Assembly: GCF_016863495.1 (NCBI RefSeq)
Contig: NZ_BOOZ01000010.1
Coordinates: forward strand, 1 to 60,865
Origin: Micromonospora andamanensis
Lineage (GTDB): Bacteria > Actinomycetota > Actinomycetes > Mycobacteriales > Micromonosporaceae
DNA length: 60,865 nucleotides
Direction: 5' to 3'
Shown: in pieces, positions 7,893-16,600 of the stretch
Numbering within the stretch: position 1 is the stretch's first letter
Layout: each line of letters opens with the position of its first letter
The notes under the pieces: generated by a model
What the model was told of the DNA's origin: nothing
Database searches by the model: none
What the model saw: the letters and a program-made list of their open reading frames with translations, nothing else
Program-made: the position numbers and the translations under genes

Positions 7893-8300
7893 GTGACGAT
7901 CCCCCGAACCGGTCCGGACCCAGACGATCCGTGGCGCCGGCCCGACTCCGGCGAAGGATCCCCCTCCGGCCCGCCGGCGGAGCGCACCCCGGCACCGGCC
8001 GACGCCAGTCAGCCTTCGTCACCAGGCTCATCCGTACCGGACGCAGCCTCCGACGTGGCGGGACCCTCAGGCGACGTGGGCGGCTACAGCGGGCCGCCAC
8101 CCACCACGGCGCCGCCGCCCGGCTGGCGGCCACCTGTGCACCTGCAACCGGCACCGCCCCGGCAACTGCCGGGCCAGGACATGATCGCGTTGGACGCGCA
8201 GGAGCAGCGGGCGCAGCGGGTGACCTGGGCCATCGGCGCGATCGCCGGCGCCGTGCTCGTGGTGCTGACCTGTCTGCTCTGCACCCGGCTGTTGTTCTGA
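7893..8300 (+). CDS. Pro-rich single-pass membrane protein, unknown
   Basis: Predicted 135-aa protein. About 100 residues are Pro/Ser/Ala/Gly-rich and probably disordered; a basic-acidic stretch leads to one C-terminal transmembrane helix (VTWAIGAIAGAVLVVLTCLLCTRLLF), so it is probably tail-anchored with a cytosolic N terminus. GTG at 7893 is chosen because TAGCGT (7879-7884) stands 8 nt before it, suggesting a leaderless message; TTG at 7875 is the alternative. I do not recognise the family. Confidence 0.7.
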   Translation: MTIPRTGPDPDDPWRRPDSGEGSPSGPPAERTPAPADASQPSSPGSSVPDAASDVAGPSGDVGGYSGPPPTTAPPPGWRPPVHLQPAPPRQLPGQDMIALDAQEQRAQRVTWAIGAIAGAVLVVLTCLLCTRLLF

Positions 8301-8327
8301 GCCGACGCCCGGCCCGACCGGGTCCGC

Positions 8328-8813
8328 CTATTCGTAGGTGTTGCCCCAGACCATCTCGGAGCCGGAGTGACCGGTGAGCCAGACGTAGACGAGGGCGGCG
8401 ACGCCCAACCCCAGCACCACGATCGACAGCACCACAGGCACCCAACCGGGCAGCTTCGGCACCCGGGGGTGGTTGCTGGTGGCGACCAGCAGCAGGATGA
8501 CCACCAGGCCGAGCGCCAACGTGACGCGGAACAGCATCTCGCCGTGCGCCGCATGATCGTTGATCTTGTCGAGGATCTCGCCGGAGAAGCCCCGTTCGAT
8601 CTGCCGGGCCTCCAGCGCCTCGCCGGACTTCTTGGCAACCCACGCGGTGATCGGGGCGACCACCGCGAGCAACGCCACCGCCCAGTCCAGCCGAGCACGG
8701 AACCGGGGCAACGCGATGTACGCGAGGGCGAGCAGCACCAGCAGCGGCACGAACACCACGACGGCGTGCACGACCAGTACGTGTAGGGGCAGGCCCAGCG
8801 CCTTCTCGAACAT
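8328..8813 (-). CDS. DUF2231-type four-helix membrane protein
   Basis: Predicted 161-aa integral membrane protein. Four hydrophobic helices are visible: LHVLVVHAVVVFVPLLVLLAL, the AVALLAVVAPITAWVA segment, LALGLVVILLLVAT and VVLSIVVLGLGVAALVYVW. The PLHVLVVHAVVVF opening and the HAAHGEMLFR loop, with conserved His, are typical of DUF2231 proteins, whose function is not established. ATG at 8813 follows GGAGGT at the right distance; a GTG two codons upstream overlaps that ribosome site and is less likely. It diverges from the MpaB-like gene. Confidence 0.85.
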   Translation of the reverse strand: MFEKALGLPLHVLVVHAVVVFVPLLVLLALAYIALPRFRARLDWAVALLAVVAPITAWVAKKSGEALEARQIERGFSGEILDKINDHAAHGEMLFRVTLALGLVVILLLVATSNHPRVPKLPGWVPVVLSIVVLGLGVAALVYVWLTGHSGSEMVWGNTYE

Positions 8814-8940
8814 CGGCACCTCCGAAGGTGATCGTGGGTGTCAGCGTACGGGTCGATGTTTGATCCACCCAACGCCCTGTTGCTCCATACGCAGCCCCGA
8901 CCGCCCGGGTTCACGCCGGCAGGCGTGGCACCCTTGACGG

Positions 8941-9804
8941 GTGGATACCGTCGACGTCGGCCTGTTCGGTCCCGGTTCGGTCACCTGGAAGCTGCACCAG
9001 GAGCCGATCCTGTTCGTCGCCGGTCTGCGTTCGCTCTATCTCCAGGCGTTGCATCCACGGGCGATGGCCGGGGTCGCGCAGAACAGCAACTACCGCAAGG
9101 ACGCCTGGGGGCGTCTGATCCGCACCGCCGACTATGTGGGGACCACCGTCTACGGGACCACCGACGAGGCGGAGCGGGCCGGTCGGCGGCTCCGTCGACT
9201 GCACGCCCGGATGGCAGCTGTCGACCCGACCACCGGCGAGCGGTTCCGGATCGACGAACCCGACCTGCTTCGCTGGGTACACGTCACCGAAGTGGAATCG
9301 TTCCTCGACACCGCGAGGCGGGCCGGCGTACCGCTGGATGCCGACGAGGTGGATCGCTACTACACCGAGCAACGGCGCACCGCCGCCCTCGTCGGCCTGG
9401 CTCCGGAGACCGTGCCCGGCACCGCCGCCGAGGTGGCCGAGTACTACCAGCGGATCCGACCCGAGCTACGGATGACCCGGGAGGCCGCCGAGACGGCTCT
9501 GTTCCTGACCGCACCGCCGCTGCCGTGGAAACTCAGCCTGCCGGCCCGGATCGGGCTGAACCTCGGCCCGCCCCGGTGGGCGTACCTGGGTGTCGCCGGG
9601 ACCGCGCTCGCCCTGCTGCCGCCATGGGCGCGGCGGCTCTACGGCGGGCTCGGTCTGCCGACCACCGCGCTGTCGGCCGACGTGACGGTCCGCGCGCTGC
9701 GGCTCGCCCTCACCGCCCTGCCGCGTGATTGGCGGGAAGGTCCCATGCAGCGCGCCGCCAAGGAACGTGCGGCCCGACTCACCGCCTCCGCCACCGCTTC
9801 CTGA
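8941..9804 (+). CDS. MpaB/DUF2236 oxygenase-like protein
   Basis: Predicted 287-aa protein of the DUF2236 (MpaB, latex-clearing-protein-like) family. The hallmark opening GPGSVTWKLHQEP, QALHPRAMAGVAQNSNYRKD, and the WRLIRTADYVGTTVYGT-like segment are present; characterised relatives are haem oxygenases or are implicated in toxin and polyketide chemistry. The function here is unknown. The GTG start is six nucleotides after a CACCCT hexamer, so the message may be leaderless. Hydrophobic C-terminal helices suggest membrane association but not clear TM spans. Confidence 0.88.
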   Translation: MDTVDVGLFGPGSVTWKLHQEPILFVAGLRSLYLQALHPRAMAGVAQNSNYRKDAWGRLIRTADYVGTTVYGTTDEAERAGRRLRRLHARMAAVDPTTGERFRIDEPDLLRWVHVTEVESFLDTARRAGVPLDADEVDRYYTEQRRTAALVGLAPETVPGTAAEVAEYYQRIRPELRMTREAAETALFLTAPPLPWKLSLPARIGLNLGPPRWAYLGVAGTALALLPPWARRLYGGLGLPTTALSADVTVRALRLALTALPRDWREGPMQRAAKERAARLTASATAS

Positions 9805-9894
9805 TCACGGCGTCGGCGCGTTCGCGGGGCCGGCCCGCCGAGTGGCGTCGCGGGTTAGGTGCATCACCGGCAGGGCACCGGTAAACGGCTCGGG

Positions 9895-10830
9895 TCAATC
9901 CTCGTCGGCTGCCGGCGCGGTGAAGCGTTCCACTGCGGCCCACGGTTCCTTGCCCGGTGCCGCGGCGCCCGCCGGGCAGCTGCGCCGGTAGTCACACCAG
10001 GCGCAGCGGGGGCCGGGGGCGGTCGGAAAGGCGTCGTCCGGATCAGCGCCGTCGGTGACCGACCGTTCGGCGGCCATGATGTCGCGGGCTGTCTCCTCGG
10101 CCCGGGTCACCTGCCGCGCCAGTGAATCGACGCTGTGCTCGTGCGCCGCGACGGTGCCGCTCGGCAGGTGGTGCAACTCGACCCGGCGACACGGTCGGCG
10201 GAACACCCGCTCCGCCGCGTACGCGTAGAGCGCCAACGCCTGCGACCCGCGCGCGTCGTCGCCGTCCAGCCCGGCACGGCCGGTCTTGTAGTCGACGATG
10301 ACCAGCTCGGGACCGCTCGGGCCGGGCCGCGAGTCGATCCGGTCGGCGCGACCGTTGAAGGCCAGCACCCCGGTCTTCACCGCCACCACCCGCTCCACCC
10401 CGACCGGCTCGTCGGCCGGGTCGAGCCCGCCCACGTACGCTTCCAGCCAGCCCAGCGCCCGCCGGTAGGCGTCACGCTCCTGCTCGTCGTCGCGGTAGCC
10501 CTCGCGTACCCAGGTGCCCTTGAGCAGGGTGGGCAGCACCTCCGGGCGACGCCTGTCGGCCGGCAGCGCATACCAGTTCTTCAGGGCGGTGTGCACGCTG
10601 GCGCCGAGCGAATTGTGCGCCCAGGGTGGGCCCTTCGGCGGGGCCGGACGGTCGACGTAGGAGTAGCGGTAACGCCGTGGACAGTCCGCGTAAGCACCGA
10701 GTCGACTCGGTGTGCAGACGAACAGTCGCTCCGGCATGCCCTCGAAGCCGAGCTGCTCGGGCTGCGCGTCGCGGGGCCGGGGCGGGCGGCCACCGGCGGC
10801 GGGTCGTCCGGCTGGGGAGGCTCGTCGCAC
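9895..10830 (-). CDS. RecB-like PD-(D/E)XK nuclease with Fe-S cysteines
   Basis: Predicted 311-aa nuclease of the RecB/AddB C-terminal (Cas4-like, PDDEXK_1) class. SRLGAYADCPRRYRY supplies the first cysteine; the catalytic core is FNGRADRID...ELVIVDYKTG; RCAWCDYRRSC supplies the final three cysteines of a probable 4Fe-4S cluster. No helicase domain is attached, so it is a stand-alone nuclease whose partner is unknown. GTG at 10830 is the longest plausible start; residues 1-30 are low-complexity and an internal ATG before residue 35 is possible. It is 43 bp upstream of no close partner: marC follows on the other side. Confidence 0.88.
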   Translation of the reverse strand: MRRASPAGRPAAGGRPPRPRDAQPEQLGFEGMPERLFVCTPSRLGAYADCPRRYRYSYVDRPAPPKGPPWAHNSLGASVHTALKNWYALPADRRRPEVLPTLLKGTWVREGYRDDEQERDAYRRALGWLEAYVGGLDPADEPVGVERVVAVKTGVLAFNGRADRIDSRPGPSGPELVIVDYKTGRAGLDGDDARGSQALALYAYAAERVFRRPCRRVELHHLPSGTVAAHEHSVDSLARQVTRAEETARDIMAAERSVTDGADPDDAFPTAPGPRCAWCDYRRSCPAGAAAPGKEPWAAVERFTAPAADED

Positions 10831-10873
10831 GACCTGATCCTGCCATCCACCTCCGACAGACCGGACGAGCCGG

Positions 10874-11488
10874 TCAGCCGGCGCCGTTGTACTGCGCCAC
10901 GAACGCCGCTATCGCGTCCGCGATGAGCTGTACTGCGATGGCCGCGAGCAGCAGGCCGGCGATCCGGGTGAGCACCTCGATCCCACCCGGACGCAGGACC
11001 TTCACGATGCCTCCGGAGAATCGCAGCACGATCCAGACGGTGAGCATCACCGCGACGATGGCGGCGGCGATCGCGGAGAAGTCGGCCGCCCCGTCGGCCC
11101 GCTGGACGAAGAGCATCGTCGCCACGATCGCGCCCGGCCCGGCCAGCAGCGGGGTGCCCAGCGGCACCAGGGCGATGTTGGCGGTGGCCTGCTTGGTCGG
11201 GTCGTCGGTCTTGCCGGTGAGCAGTTCCAGCGCGACCAGGATCAGCAGCAGCCCACCGGCCGCCTGCAACGCCGGCAGGTCGACGTGCAGGTAGGCGAGC
11301 AGCGTCTGACCCGCCACCGCGAAGATCACGATGACACCCAGCGCCAACGCGACCGCCTGCCAGGCGGCCCGGTTGCGTTCCCGCGCGGACAGCGGGCCGG
11401 TGAGCGCCAGGAAGATCGGCATCATGCCGGGCGGGTCGACGATCACCAGCAGGGTCACGAAGACCTCGCCGAAGAGCTTGAGATCCAC
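10874..11488 (-). CDS. MarC-family membrane protein
   Basis: Predicted 204-aa protein with six hydrophobic helices. It begins LFGEVFVTLLVIVDPPGMMPIFLALT, the conserved MarC family start, and has the second-repeat motif PLGTPLLAGPGAIVATM. MarC proteins were once linked to multiple antibiotic resistance, but that role was not confirmed; they are membrane proteins of unknown transport function. It lies between the RecB-like gene and the PHP gene on the same strand, as often seen in actinobacteria. Confidence 0.92.
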   Translation of the reverse strand: MDLKLFGEVFVTLLVIVDPPGMMPIFLALTGPLSARERNRAAWQAVALALGVIVIFAVAGQTLLAYLHVDLPALQAAGGLLLILVALELLTGKTDDPTKQATANIALVPLGTPLLAGPGAIVATMLFVQRADGAADFSAIAAAIVAVMLTVWIVLRFSGGIVKVLRPGGIEVLTRIAGLLLAAIAVQLIADAIAAFVAQYNGAG

Positions 11489-11528
11489 CCGGTCACCGTA
11501 GCCGTGGCCGTCGGCGGGGAAACCCAGG

Positions 11529-12389
11529 TCAGCCGGAAGCGACGGCGGTCACCCCGGAGGAGGCGGCGACGATCCGTTCGTACGCCTCGACGCCTGTGGT
11601 GAAGGCACCCAGTTGCACCGTCTTGTGGCTGCCGTGGAAGTCGGACGAGCCGGTCACCAGCAGACCCAGTTCGGCGGCGAGACCGCGTACGTGGGCCCGC
11701 TCGGCGGGCGAATGATCCTCGTGGTCGGCCTCCAGGCCGACCAGCCCAGCCTCGGCCAGCTCGGCGATCAGCTCGTCCGGCACGATCCGGCCGCGTCGAC
11801 TGGCCCGGGGATGAGCGAACACCGCCACCCCGCCGGCCGCCCGGATCAGCCGTACGGCCCGGAACACGTCGATGTCGTCCTTGGGCAGCCGGTACCGCTC
11901 CCCCAGCCACTCCGGCCCGAACGCCTCGCTGGTGGTGGCCACCAGACCGGCCCGGATGAGCGCCTGGGCGATGTGCGGTCGCCCCACCGTCCCACCGCCG
12001 GCCAGGGCCAGGATCTGTGGCCAGTCCACGTCGATGCCGTCGGCCCGTAGCAGGGCTACCATCCGTTCGCCCCGGGCCAGCCGCGCTGCCCGTACCCGGG
12101 TCAGCTCGGCGACCAGTTCCGGGTGCGCCGGATCGAAGAGGTAGGCCAGCAGGTGCAGCGGCACCGGGGGCTGGTCTCCGTCCCACCGGCAGGACAGCTC
12201 CGCGCCACGGACCAGCCGCAGCCCGGGCGGTAGCGCGCGCAGCGCCGGTCCCCAGCCGTCGGTGGTGTCGTGGTCGGTGATCGCCACCACGTCGAGTCCG
12301 GCCGCCGCCGCGGCACGGACCAGCTCGGCGGGGGTGAGCGTGCCGTCGCTGGCCGTGGAATGCGTGTGCAGGTCGATCCGGTGGGTCAT
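11529..12389 (-). CDS. PHP-domain phosphoesterase
   Basis: Predicted 286-aa PHP (polymerase and histidinol phosphatase) metal-dependent phosphoesterase of the YciV/TrpH (RNase AM) type. The metal ligands appear in order: DLHTHSTASDG, AITDHDTTDGW, GAELSC, the VFAHPRASRRG block, ADHEDHSPAER and SSDFHGSHK. Relatives remove phosphate from 3',5'-nucleoside bisphosphates or trim RNA 5' ends; which applies is inference. It starts with ATG at 12389, 24 bp after the membrane protein gene of the SigE locus. Confidence 0.92.
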   Translation of the reverse strand: MTHRIDLHTHSTASDGTLTPAELVRAAAAAGLDVVAITDHDTTDGWGPALRALPPGLRLVRGAELSCRWDGDQPPVPLHLLAYLFDPAHPELVAELTRVRAARLARGERMVALLRADGIDVDWPQILALAGGGTVGRPHIAQALIRAGLVATTSEAFGPEWLGERYRLPKDDIDVFRAVRLIRAAGGVAVFAHPRASRRGRIVPDELIAELAEAGLVGLEADHEDHSPAERAHVRGLAAELGLLVTGSSDFHGSHKTVQLGAFTTGVEAYERIVAASSGVTAVASG

Positions 12390-12413
12390 CGGCCGCCGTC
12401 ACCGGGTGCCCGG

Positions 12414-13676
12414 TCAGCCACCGCTCACCACCACCGGCAGTTCACCGGGGGGAAGTCCGGGCAGGGCGTTCGGCACGGCGGGACGGCCCGCGGCCACCAG
12501 GTCGACGGCCACCCGCACCAGGCCACCGGCAGCGTCGGCGTAGTAGGCCGTGTCAGGCGTACGCCAGACCACGGTGCCGGTCATCGGCGGCCCGGCAGGC
12601 CGGACGCCGGTTGGCGTGTCGAGCTTCGTCAGGTCCACAAGCAACGCCGAGTCCTCACCTGCCGAGCGTCCGTTGACCAGCAGCCAGCGCCCGTCCGGTG
12701 ACACCGCGCCCCGGCTGTCGCCGGCCAGCTCCGGCCCGCAGCCCGGTCTGGCGGGTGCGAGGCCCCGGGCCGGGTCGAGCAGCGTCAGACAGGCGGACCG
12801 CCCGGCACCCGGAGTGATCCCACCGACCAGGCGGCCGTCGGGCAGGGCACCGAAGATGTGCGTACTCGCCCGGTCGGTGCCCTGGTCCAGCGGGCCGGGC
12901 CGCAGCGGCCACAGCGCGTGCCCGGGGCCGTCGGTGGTCAGCCTGACCAGCACGGCACCGTTGACGAACCGCAGCGGCACCGCCTCGTCCGGCACCTCGG
13001 CCCGTACGGTGGTGGCGAGTTCGCCGTTGACGATGCCGGCGGCGGCCAGCACCGTGCCCTGCTTCCAGGCGACCTGCCGGCCGTCCGCATCGAGAACGAT
13101 CTCGTCGGCACCGGCCAGCAGCACCTGCGCGGTGCCGTCCGCGGCGATCGCCCAGAGCACGCGCCCGGCCAGGTTCGGCGCCCCGATCGCCAACCAGCCA
13201 CGGCCGTCGGTGAGTCGGTGTACCCGTTCCACGTCGCCGGTGCCGTGCAGCGGCACCCGTCGGCCCTGCGCGGTGGCGATCGCCCCGTCCAAGATCAGAT
13301 CGACCTCGGCGAGCGGTGGTGCGGTGTCCGGGCCCGGTGGCGGAATGGTGCGCTCGACGAACGGGGGCCGGTCCGGGTCGCCGATCACCACGGTGCCGCC
13401 CTCCGGCGGCCGGTCGTCGCGCAGCTGCAGGCTGCCCGCGCTGACCGTCACGATCGCCGCCAGTGCCAGGCCCATCCCGGCCACAGTGCGGCGGCGTTGG
13501 ACGCGGTTCGCCCGCCGGATCGCTGCACCGGCTGGATCAGCGGCGACCGCGCGTGGCACAGCCGCCCGCCGGGACAGCATCTCCCGCAGGGCACCTTCCA
13601 GCTCGTCGGGCGGCACGTCCAATGAACGATCCGGGAACCGGCTCTGGTTGTCATGAGCTGGTGGTTTCTGCTTCAC
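12414..13676 (-). CDS. Membrane-anchored partner of SigE-family sigma factor
   Basis: Predicted 420-aa protein. A charged cytosolic N terminus (residues 1-68, including PPDELEGALREMLSRRAA) precedes one TM helix (GMGLALAAIVTVSAGSL); the rest is extracytoplasmic with repeating GRWLLVNG/TDGRGWLAI/ADGTAQVLLA motifs that suggest a TolB-like beta-propeller. Its GTG overlaps the sigma-factor stop in a GTGA, so the two are coupled. The layout (sigma-coupled, cytosolic N-domain, sensory exterior) is that of an anti-sigma or signal-input protein, but no known anti-sigma domain is recognisable, so the role is inferred. Confidence 0.75.
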   Translation of the reverse strand: MKQKPPAHDNQSRFPDRSLDVPPDELEGALREMLSRRAAVPRAVAADPAGAAIRRANRVQRRRTVAGMGLALAAIVTVSAGSLQLRDDRPPEGGTVVIGDPDRPPFVERTIPPPGPDTAPPLAEVDLILDGAIATAQGRRVPLHGTGDVERVHRLTDGRGWLAIGAPNLAGRVLWAIAADGTAQVLLAGADEIVLDADGRQVAWKQGTVLAAAGIVNGELATTVRAEVPDEAVPLRFVNGAVLVRLTTDGPGHALWPLRPGPLDQGTDRASTHIFGALPDGRLVGGITPGAGRSACLTLLDPARGLAPARPGCGPELAGDSRGAVSPDGRWLLVNGRSAGEDSALLVDLTKLDTPTGVRPAGPPMTGTVVWRTPDTAYYADAAGGLVRVAVDLVAAGRPAVPNALPGLPPGELPVVVSGG

Positions 13677-14491
13677 CGTCGCTCTCCGACCAGCGCGCCG
13701 CCCGGCTGCGCCGACGACTCGGGTCCCGGCTTCGCGTCGCCGCGGTCGACGTTGCCTGTCGAGGCGGTCGTACCGAGCGAGGCAGCCGCGCCACGGGACG
13801 ACGTCGCGCCACCGGCTGCCTGGGCCGGGACGATCCCGCCGGTGGGAGTTGCGTCCGGCCGGTGTCGAAGTACCCGTCCGGTGCCCTCGGGCTGCGGACG
13901 CCCGGTCCCGGTCCGGTTGGCCGCCTGCCCGGCGGGCGCCACCTTCCCGGTCGGCGGCTCGGTCGGCTCCGACCTCCCGTCGCGCAGACCGAAGGCGTCC
14001 TCGGTGCCCATCCGCCGTCTCAGCGTGGCCAACGCCCGGGAGGTCTGGCTCTTCACCGTGCCCGGCGAGATCTCCAGCAGGGCGGCGGTCTGCGCCTCCG
14101 ACATGTCCTCGTAGAAGCGCAGCACCAACACCGCACGCTGCCGAGCGGGCAACGCGCGCAGGTGCCGCCAGAGCACGTCCCGATCCAACTGGCGTTCGAT
14201 CTCGTCGGCCGCGGCCTGTTCGGGAAGTACCTCGGTCGGGCGCTCGCCGTGCCAGCGACGCCGCCACCAGCTAGTCGAGGTGTTGATCATGACCCGGCGG
14301 GCGTACGGCTCGATCGCCTCGATCCCGCCCAGTCGCTTCCACGCCAGGTACGTCTTGGTCAGCGCGGTCTGGAGAAGATCCTCCGCCGTACCCCAGTCAC
14401 CGGTGAGCAGGTACGCGGTCCGCAGCAGAGCGCCGGAGCGGGCCGCGACGAAGTCGCGGAACTCCTCTTCCAGCGGGTTGCTGCTGGCCAC
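13673..14491 (-). CDS. SigE-family ECF RNA polymerase sigma factor
   Basis: Predicted 272-aa ECF sigma factor of the SigE family (TIGR02983 type). Region 2 (EEEFRDFVAARSGALLRTAYLLTGDWGTAEDLLQ) and region 4 (LPARQRAVLVLRFYEDMSEAQTAALLEISPGTVKSQTSRALATLRRR) are complete by about residue 165. The remaining 105 residues are Pro/Gly/Thr-rich and probably disordered, an unusual extension for this roughly 170-aa family. GTG at 14491 follows GGAGGT. The downstream overlapping membrane gene is its likely regulator. Confidence 0.93.
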   Translation of the reverse strand: MASSNPLEEEFRDFVAARSGALLRTAYLLTGDWGTAEDLLQTALTKTYLAWKRLGGIEAIEPYARRVMINTSTSWWRRRWHGERPTEVLPEQAAADEIERQLDRDVLWRHLRALPARQRAVLVLRFYEDMSEAQTAALLEISPGTVKSQTSRALATLRRRMGTEDAFGLRDGRSEPTEPPTGKVAPAGQAANRTGTGRPQPEGTGRVLRHRPDATPTGGIVPAQAAGGATSSRGAAASLGTTASTGNVDRGDAKPGPESSAQPGGALVGERR

Positions 14492-14590
14492 ACGCCACCT
14501 CCGTGCCTGATCCTGCCGCAGCCTGCCAGAGCGTGACCAGCAGGTCGAGGACGGAAGGTGCGCAATATCTCCGATGTTCGGTCGAAAGTT

Positions 14591-15466
14591 TCAGGCTCCG
14601 TCGTCGGCCTTGGCCTCGTCCTGCTCCTTGCCCAGCCGGGCCTCGACCGCCTGCGGCTCGTACATTTCCTCGACGACACGTAGATAGAGCTCGTTGGGGT
14701 TTGGCAGGTTCTTGACCTCACGTAGCGCCTGCTCCTGGCCGGCGGACTCCAGCACGAAGGTGCCGTAGTTGAGTGCCCTGCCCGCCGGCGTCTGTTCGTA
14801 CTTCATGTCCGTCACCCGGACCAGGGGCATCATCGCCACCCGACGGGTGATGATCCCGTTGACCACCATGACCCGTTTGTTGGTCAGGATGAACCGGTCG
14901 TACCACCAGTCGGCGACCCGCCACGCCACCCAGCCCATCACCGCGAACCAGAGCAGCACCGCGATCGTGGTGAGCGCGCCGACGTCCTGACCGGCGAGGA
15001 AGCCGGAGAGGTAGCCGAGGACGAAGGTGGCGGCGACGCCGATGATGATCGGAGTGACCAGGTGGACCCAGTGCCGCTTCCACTCGCCCCGGTAACGCTC
15101 GGTCGGGAACAGATAGCGGGCGACAAGGGAGCTGGGTTCGTCCTCCAGCGGCAGCACCCGGCGCGGGGTGGCACCGCTGGCGTCGGCACGCAGACCGGCC
15201 AGTTCCTCCTCGGAGATCTCCGGGCGTAGATAACCCGCCTCCGGATCACGCACCCAGGACCGACCCGACCGACCCTCGCCGGCGTACCCGGGACCGTCGC
15301 CGTAGCCGGCGTCGTCGGAGAACGACGGACCATCGGAGAGGCGGGCGCCGGAGCCGTAACCCGGCCCGTCGTCAGGATCGATGCGGGGGATCGGCTCTGT
15401 GTCACGCTCCCGGCGGGCCCGGTCGGGATCGTCGGGATCGAAGGGTGGGCCGGAGGGGCTTCCCAT
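14591..15466 (-). CDS. PH-domain (bPH2) membrane protein
   Basis: Predicted 291-aa protein. Residues 1-95 are acidic, Gly/Pro/Asp-rich and disordered. Two TM helices (about 133-152 and 164-183) follow, then a bacterial PH domain beginning DRFILTNKRVMVVNGIITRRVAMMPLVRVTDM, the classic DUF304/bPH_2 signature. It starts 6 bp after the stop of a 52-aa membrane microprotein, and the two are probably co-expressed. Such proteins are envelope-associated with no defined chemistry. Confidence 0.88.
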   Translation of the reverse strand: MGSPSGPPFDPDDPDRARRERDTEPIPRIDPDDGPGYGSGARLSDGPSFSDDAGYGDGPGYAGEGRSGRSWVRDPEAGYLRPEISEEELAGLRADASGATPRRVLPLEDEPSSLVARYLFPTERYRGEWKRHWVHLVTPIIIGVAATFVLGYLSGFLAGQDVGALTTIAVLLWFAVMGWVAWRVADWWYDRFILTNKRVMVVNGIITRRVAMMPLVRVTDMKYEQTPAGRALNYGTFVLESAGQEQALREVKNLPNPNELYLRVVEEMYEPQAVEARLGKEQDEAKADDGA

Positions 15467-15472
15467 CGGAGG

Positions 15473-15631
15473 CTAGGCGACCAGTGAGGTGAAGAAGTCA
15501 CCGAAGCCCTGGGCGATGTCCATGATGCCGCCACCCAGCGACTTGAACACATCCGCCGCAGAGTTTGGCCGGTAGGCGACGAAAAAGATCAAGAATGCGA
15601 TTCCGGCCCAGGTGAGGACCTTCTTGACCAT
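15473..15631 (-). CDS. 52-aa single-pass membrane microprotein
   Basis: Predicted 52-aa protein: basic start MVKKVLTW, a hydrophobic helix AGIAFLIFFVAY, then an amphipathic Gly/Phe-rich tail (DVFKSLGGGIMDIAQGFGDF). AGAGGA lies upstream of ATG at 15631, and the stop is 6 bp before the PH-domain gene, so it is translated just ahead of it. Codon use is partly less GC-rich, but the ribosome site, spacing and helix argue for a real gene. The KxxLTWAGIAFLIF style resembles small membrane proteins that precede bPH genes in actinobacteria; function unknown. Confidence 0.72.
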   Translation of the reverse strand: MVKKVLTWAGIAFLIFFVAYRPNSAADVFKSLGGGIMDIAQGFGDFFTSLVA

Positions 15632-15747
15632 GGCGGGCCATCCTCTCGCGCGGCGCCGGGTCCCATTACCGCAGCGGCACCCAGAGTATCAGCGTGGTGT
15701 CTTACCGTGAATATCTGCGTCCGTTCTCCGACATTCCGGGAGACTTG

Positions 15748-16443
15748 TCAAGCCTTCCCGTGCAGGTACGGAGATGGTGCGCCATACACGAGCTCGGACG
15801 GCGTCCACTCGACAAGGTCGTGCAGCAGCACGTCCTCAGCGAGCAGATGCCCCGCACTCGCCGGCCAGGCTATCGCATAGAGCCACATTCCCCGAGCCTC
15901 GCCGGCGTACGCGCTTCGATCCGGCAGCGAGTTCACCAACCACAGTGGAGTCGGGTGACCAGCCACCCTGATCCCGGCGCGTCCGACATGGCCGGGATGC
16001 CCCGGGCCGGGGTCGGTGAGCGCCTCCGCCAACTCCGGTCCGGCGTCCGGGCCCGGCACCCCGGCGTATCGCGCGCCCAGGCCCACGCCCGGTTCCTCAG
16101 CCACGAAGACCAGGTCCGCCGGCCCACCGCCCAGCGGTGCGGGCCCGGCGCAGGCGACCGCTGTGGCGCGCACTCCGAGCCGGTCGTCACCGGCCCACGC
16201 CACACCGGTGGTGGTCCAACCCGGAGGCAGCGGCCACGGGCACCACAGCGGAACCGCCGGCTGCTGCGGCTGGGCGGCGGCCTGGATGTGACCGACCACG
16301 CTGGCCACGATCTCCGCGCCGATGTGCTCGGGCACGTGCAGCGGGGCGACAGGCCCGCAGTCAGGGCAACGGGATTCCGCGTGCATGAGGTCCGGCGGTC
16401 GGACCGACCCGCCGCATCTTGGACAACTCACCGCAACCGTCAC
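15748..16443 (-). CDS. DUF6758-like zinc-ribbon protein
   Basis: Predicted 231-aa protein. The N terminus SCPRCGGSVRPPDLMHAESRCPDCG carries two CxxC pairs, a zinc ribbon typical of the DUF6758 family; the rest is a hydrophobic-rich globular domain ending in a LLHDLVEWTPSELVYGAPSPY segment. In Streptomyces such genes neighbour a PHP protein and marC, as here. GTG at 16443 is chosen by position relative to a GGTGGAG; other GTGs within 12 bp are possible. Function is unknown. Confidence 0.78.
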   Translation of the reverse strand: MTVAVSCPRCGGSVRPPDLMHAESRCPDCGPVAPLHVPEHIGAEIVASVVGHIQAAAQPQQPAVPLWCPWPLPPGWTTTGVAWAGDDRLGVRATAVACAGPAPLGGGPADLVFVAEEPGVGLGARYAGVPGPDAGPELAEALTDPGPGHPGHVGRAGIRVAGHPTPLWLVNSLPDRSAYAGEARGMWLYAIAWPASAGHLLAEDVLLHDLVEWTPSELVYGAPSPYLHGKA

Positions 16444-16524
16444 CACTCCACCGTCGCCCCGTAACGCCCCCCCGTCAAGCCGAGCCGCCGCTTTCCCCCC
16501 ACCCGGCCCCGGCCAGCGCCGGCT

Positions 16525-16579
16525 GATCATGAAGTTGTTGCGCCCCCAGCCGGCGTGTCGTGACAACAACTTCATGATC
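16525..16579. repeat. Intergenic hairpin, 16-bp perfect arms
   Basis: GATCATGAAGTTGTTG (16525-16540) and its exact complement (16564-16579) with a 23-nt loop lie just downstream of the spoU gene on the minus strand. There is no U-tract. The arm shares GAAGTTGT with the 7767-7824 hairpin; palindromes of this type look like a dispersed REP-like family or a transcription-termination element. Confidence 0.7.
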
Positions 16580-16600
16580 GCCCGGGGAAGGGGGTGGGGG

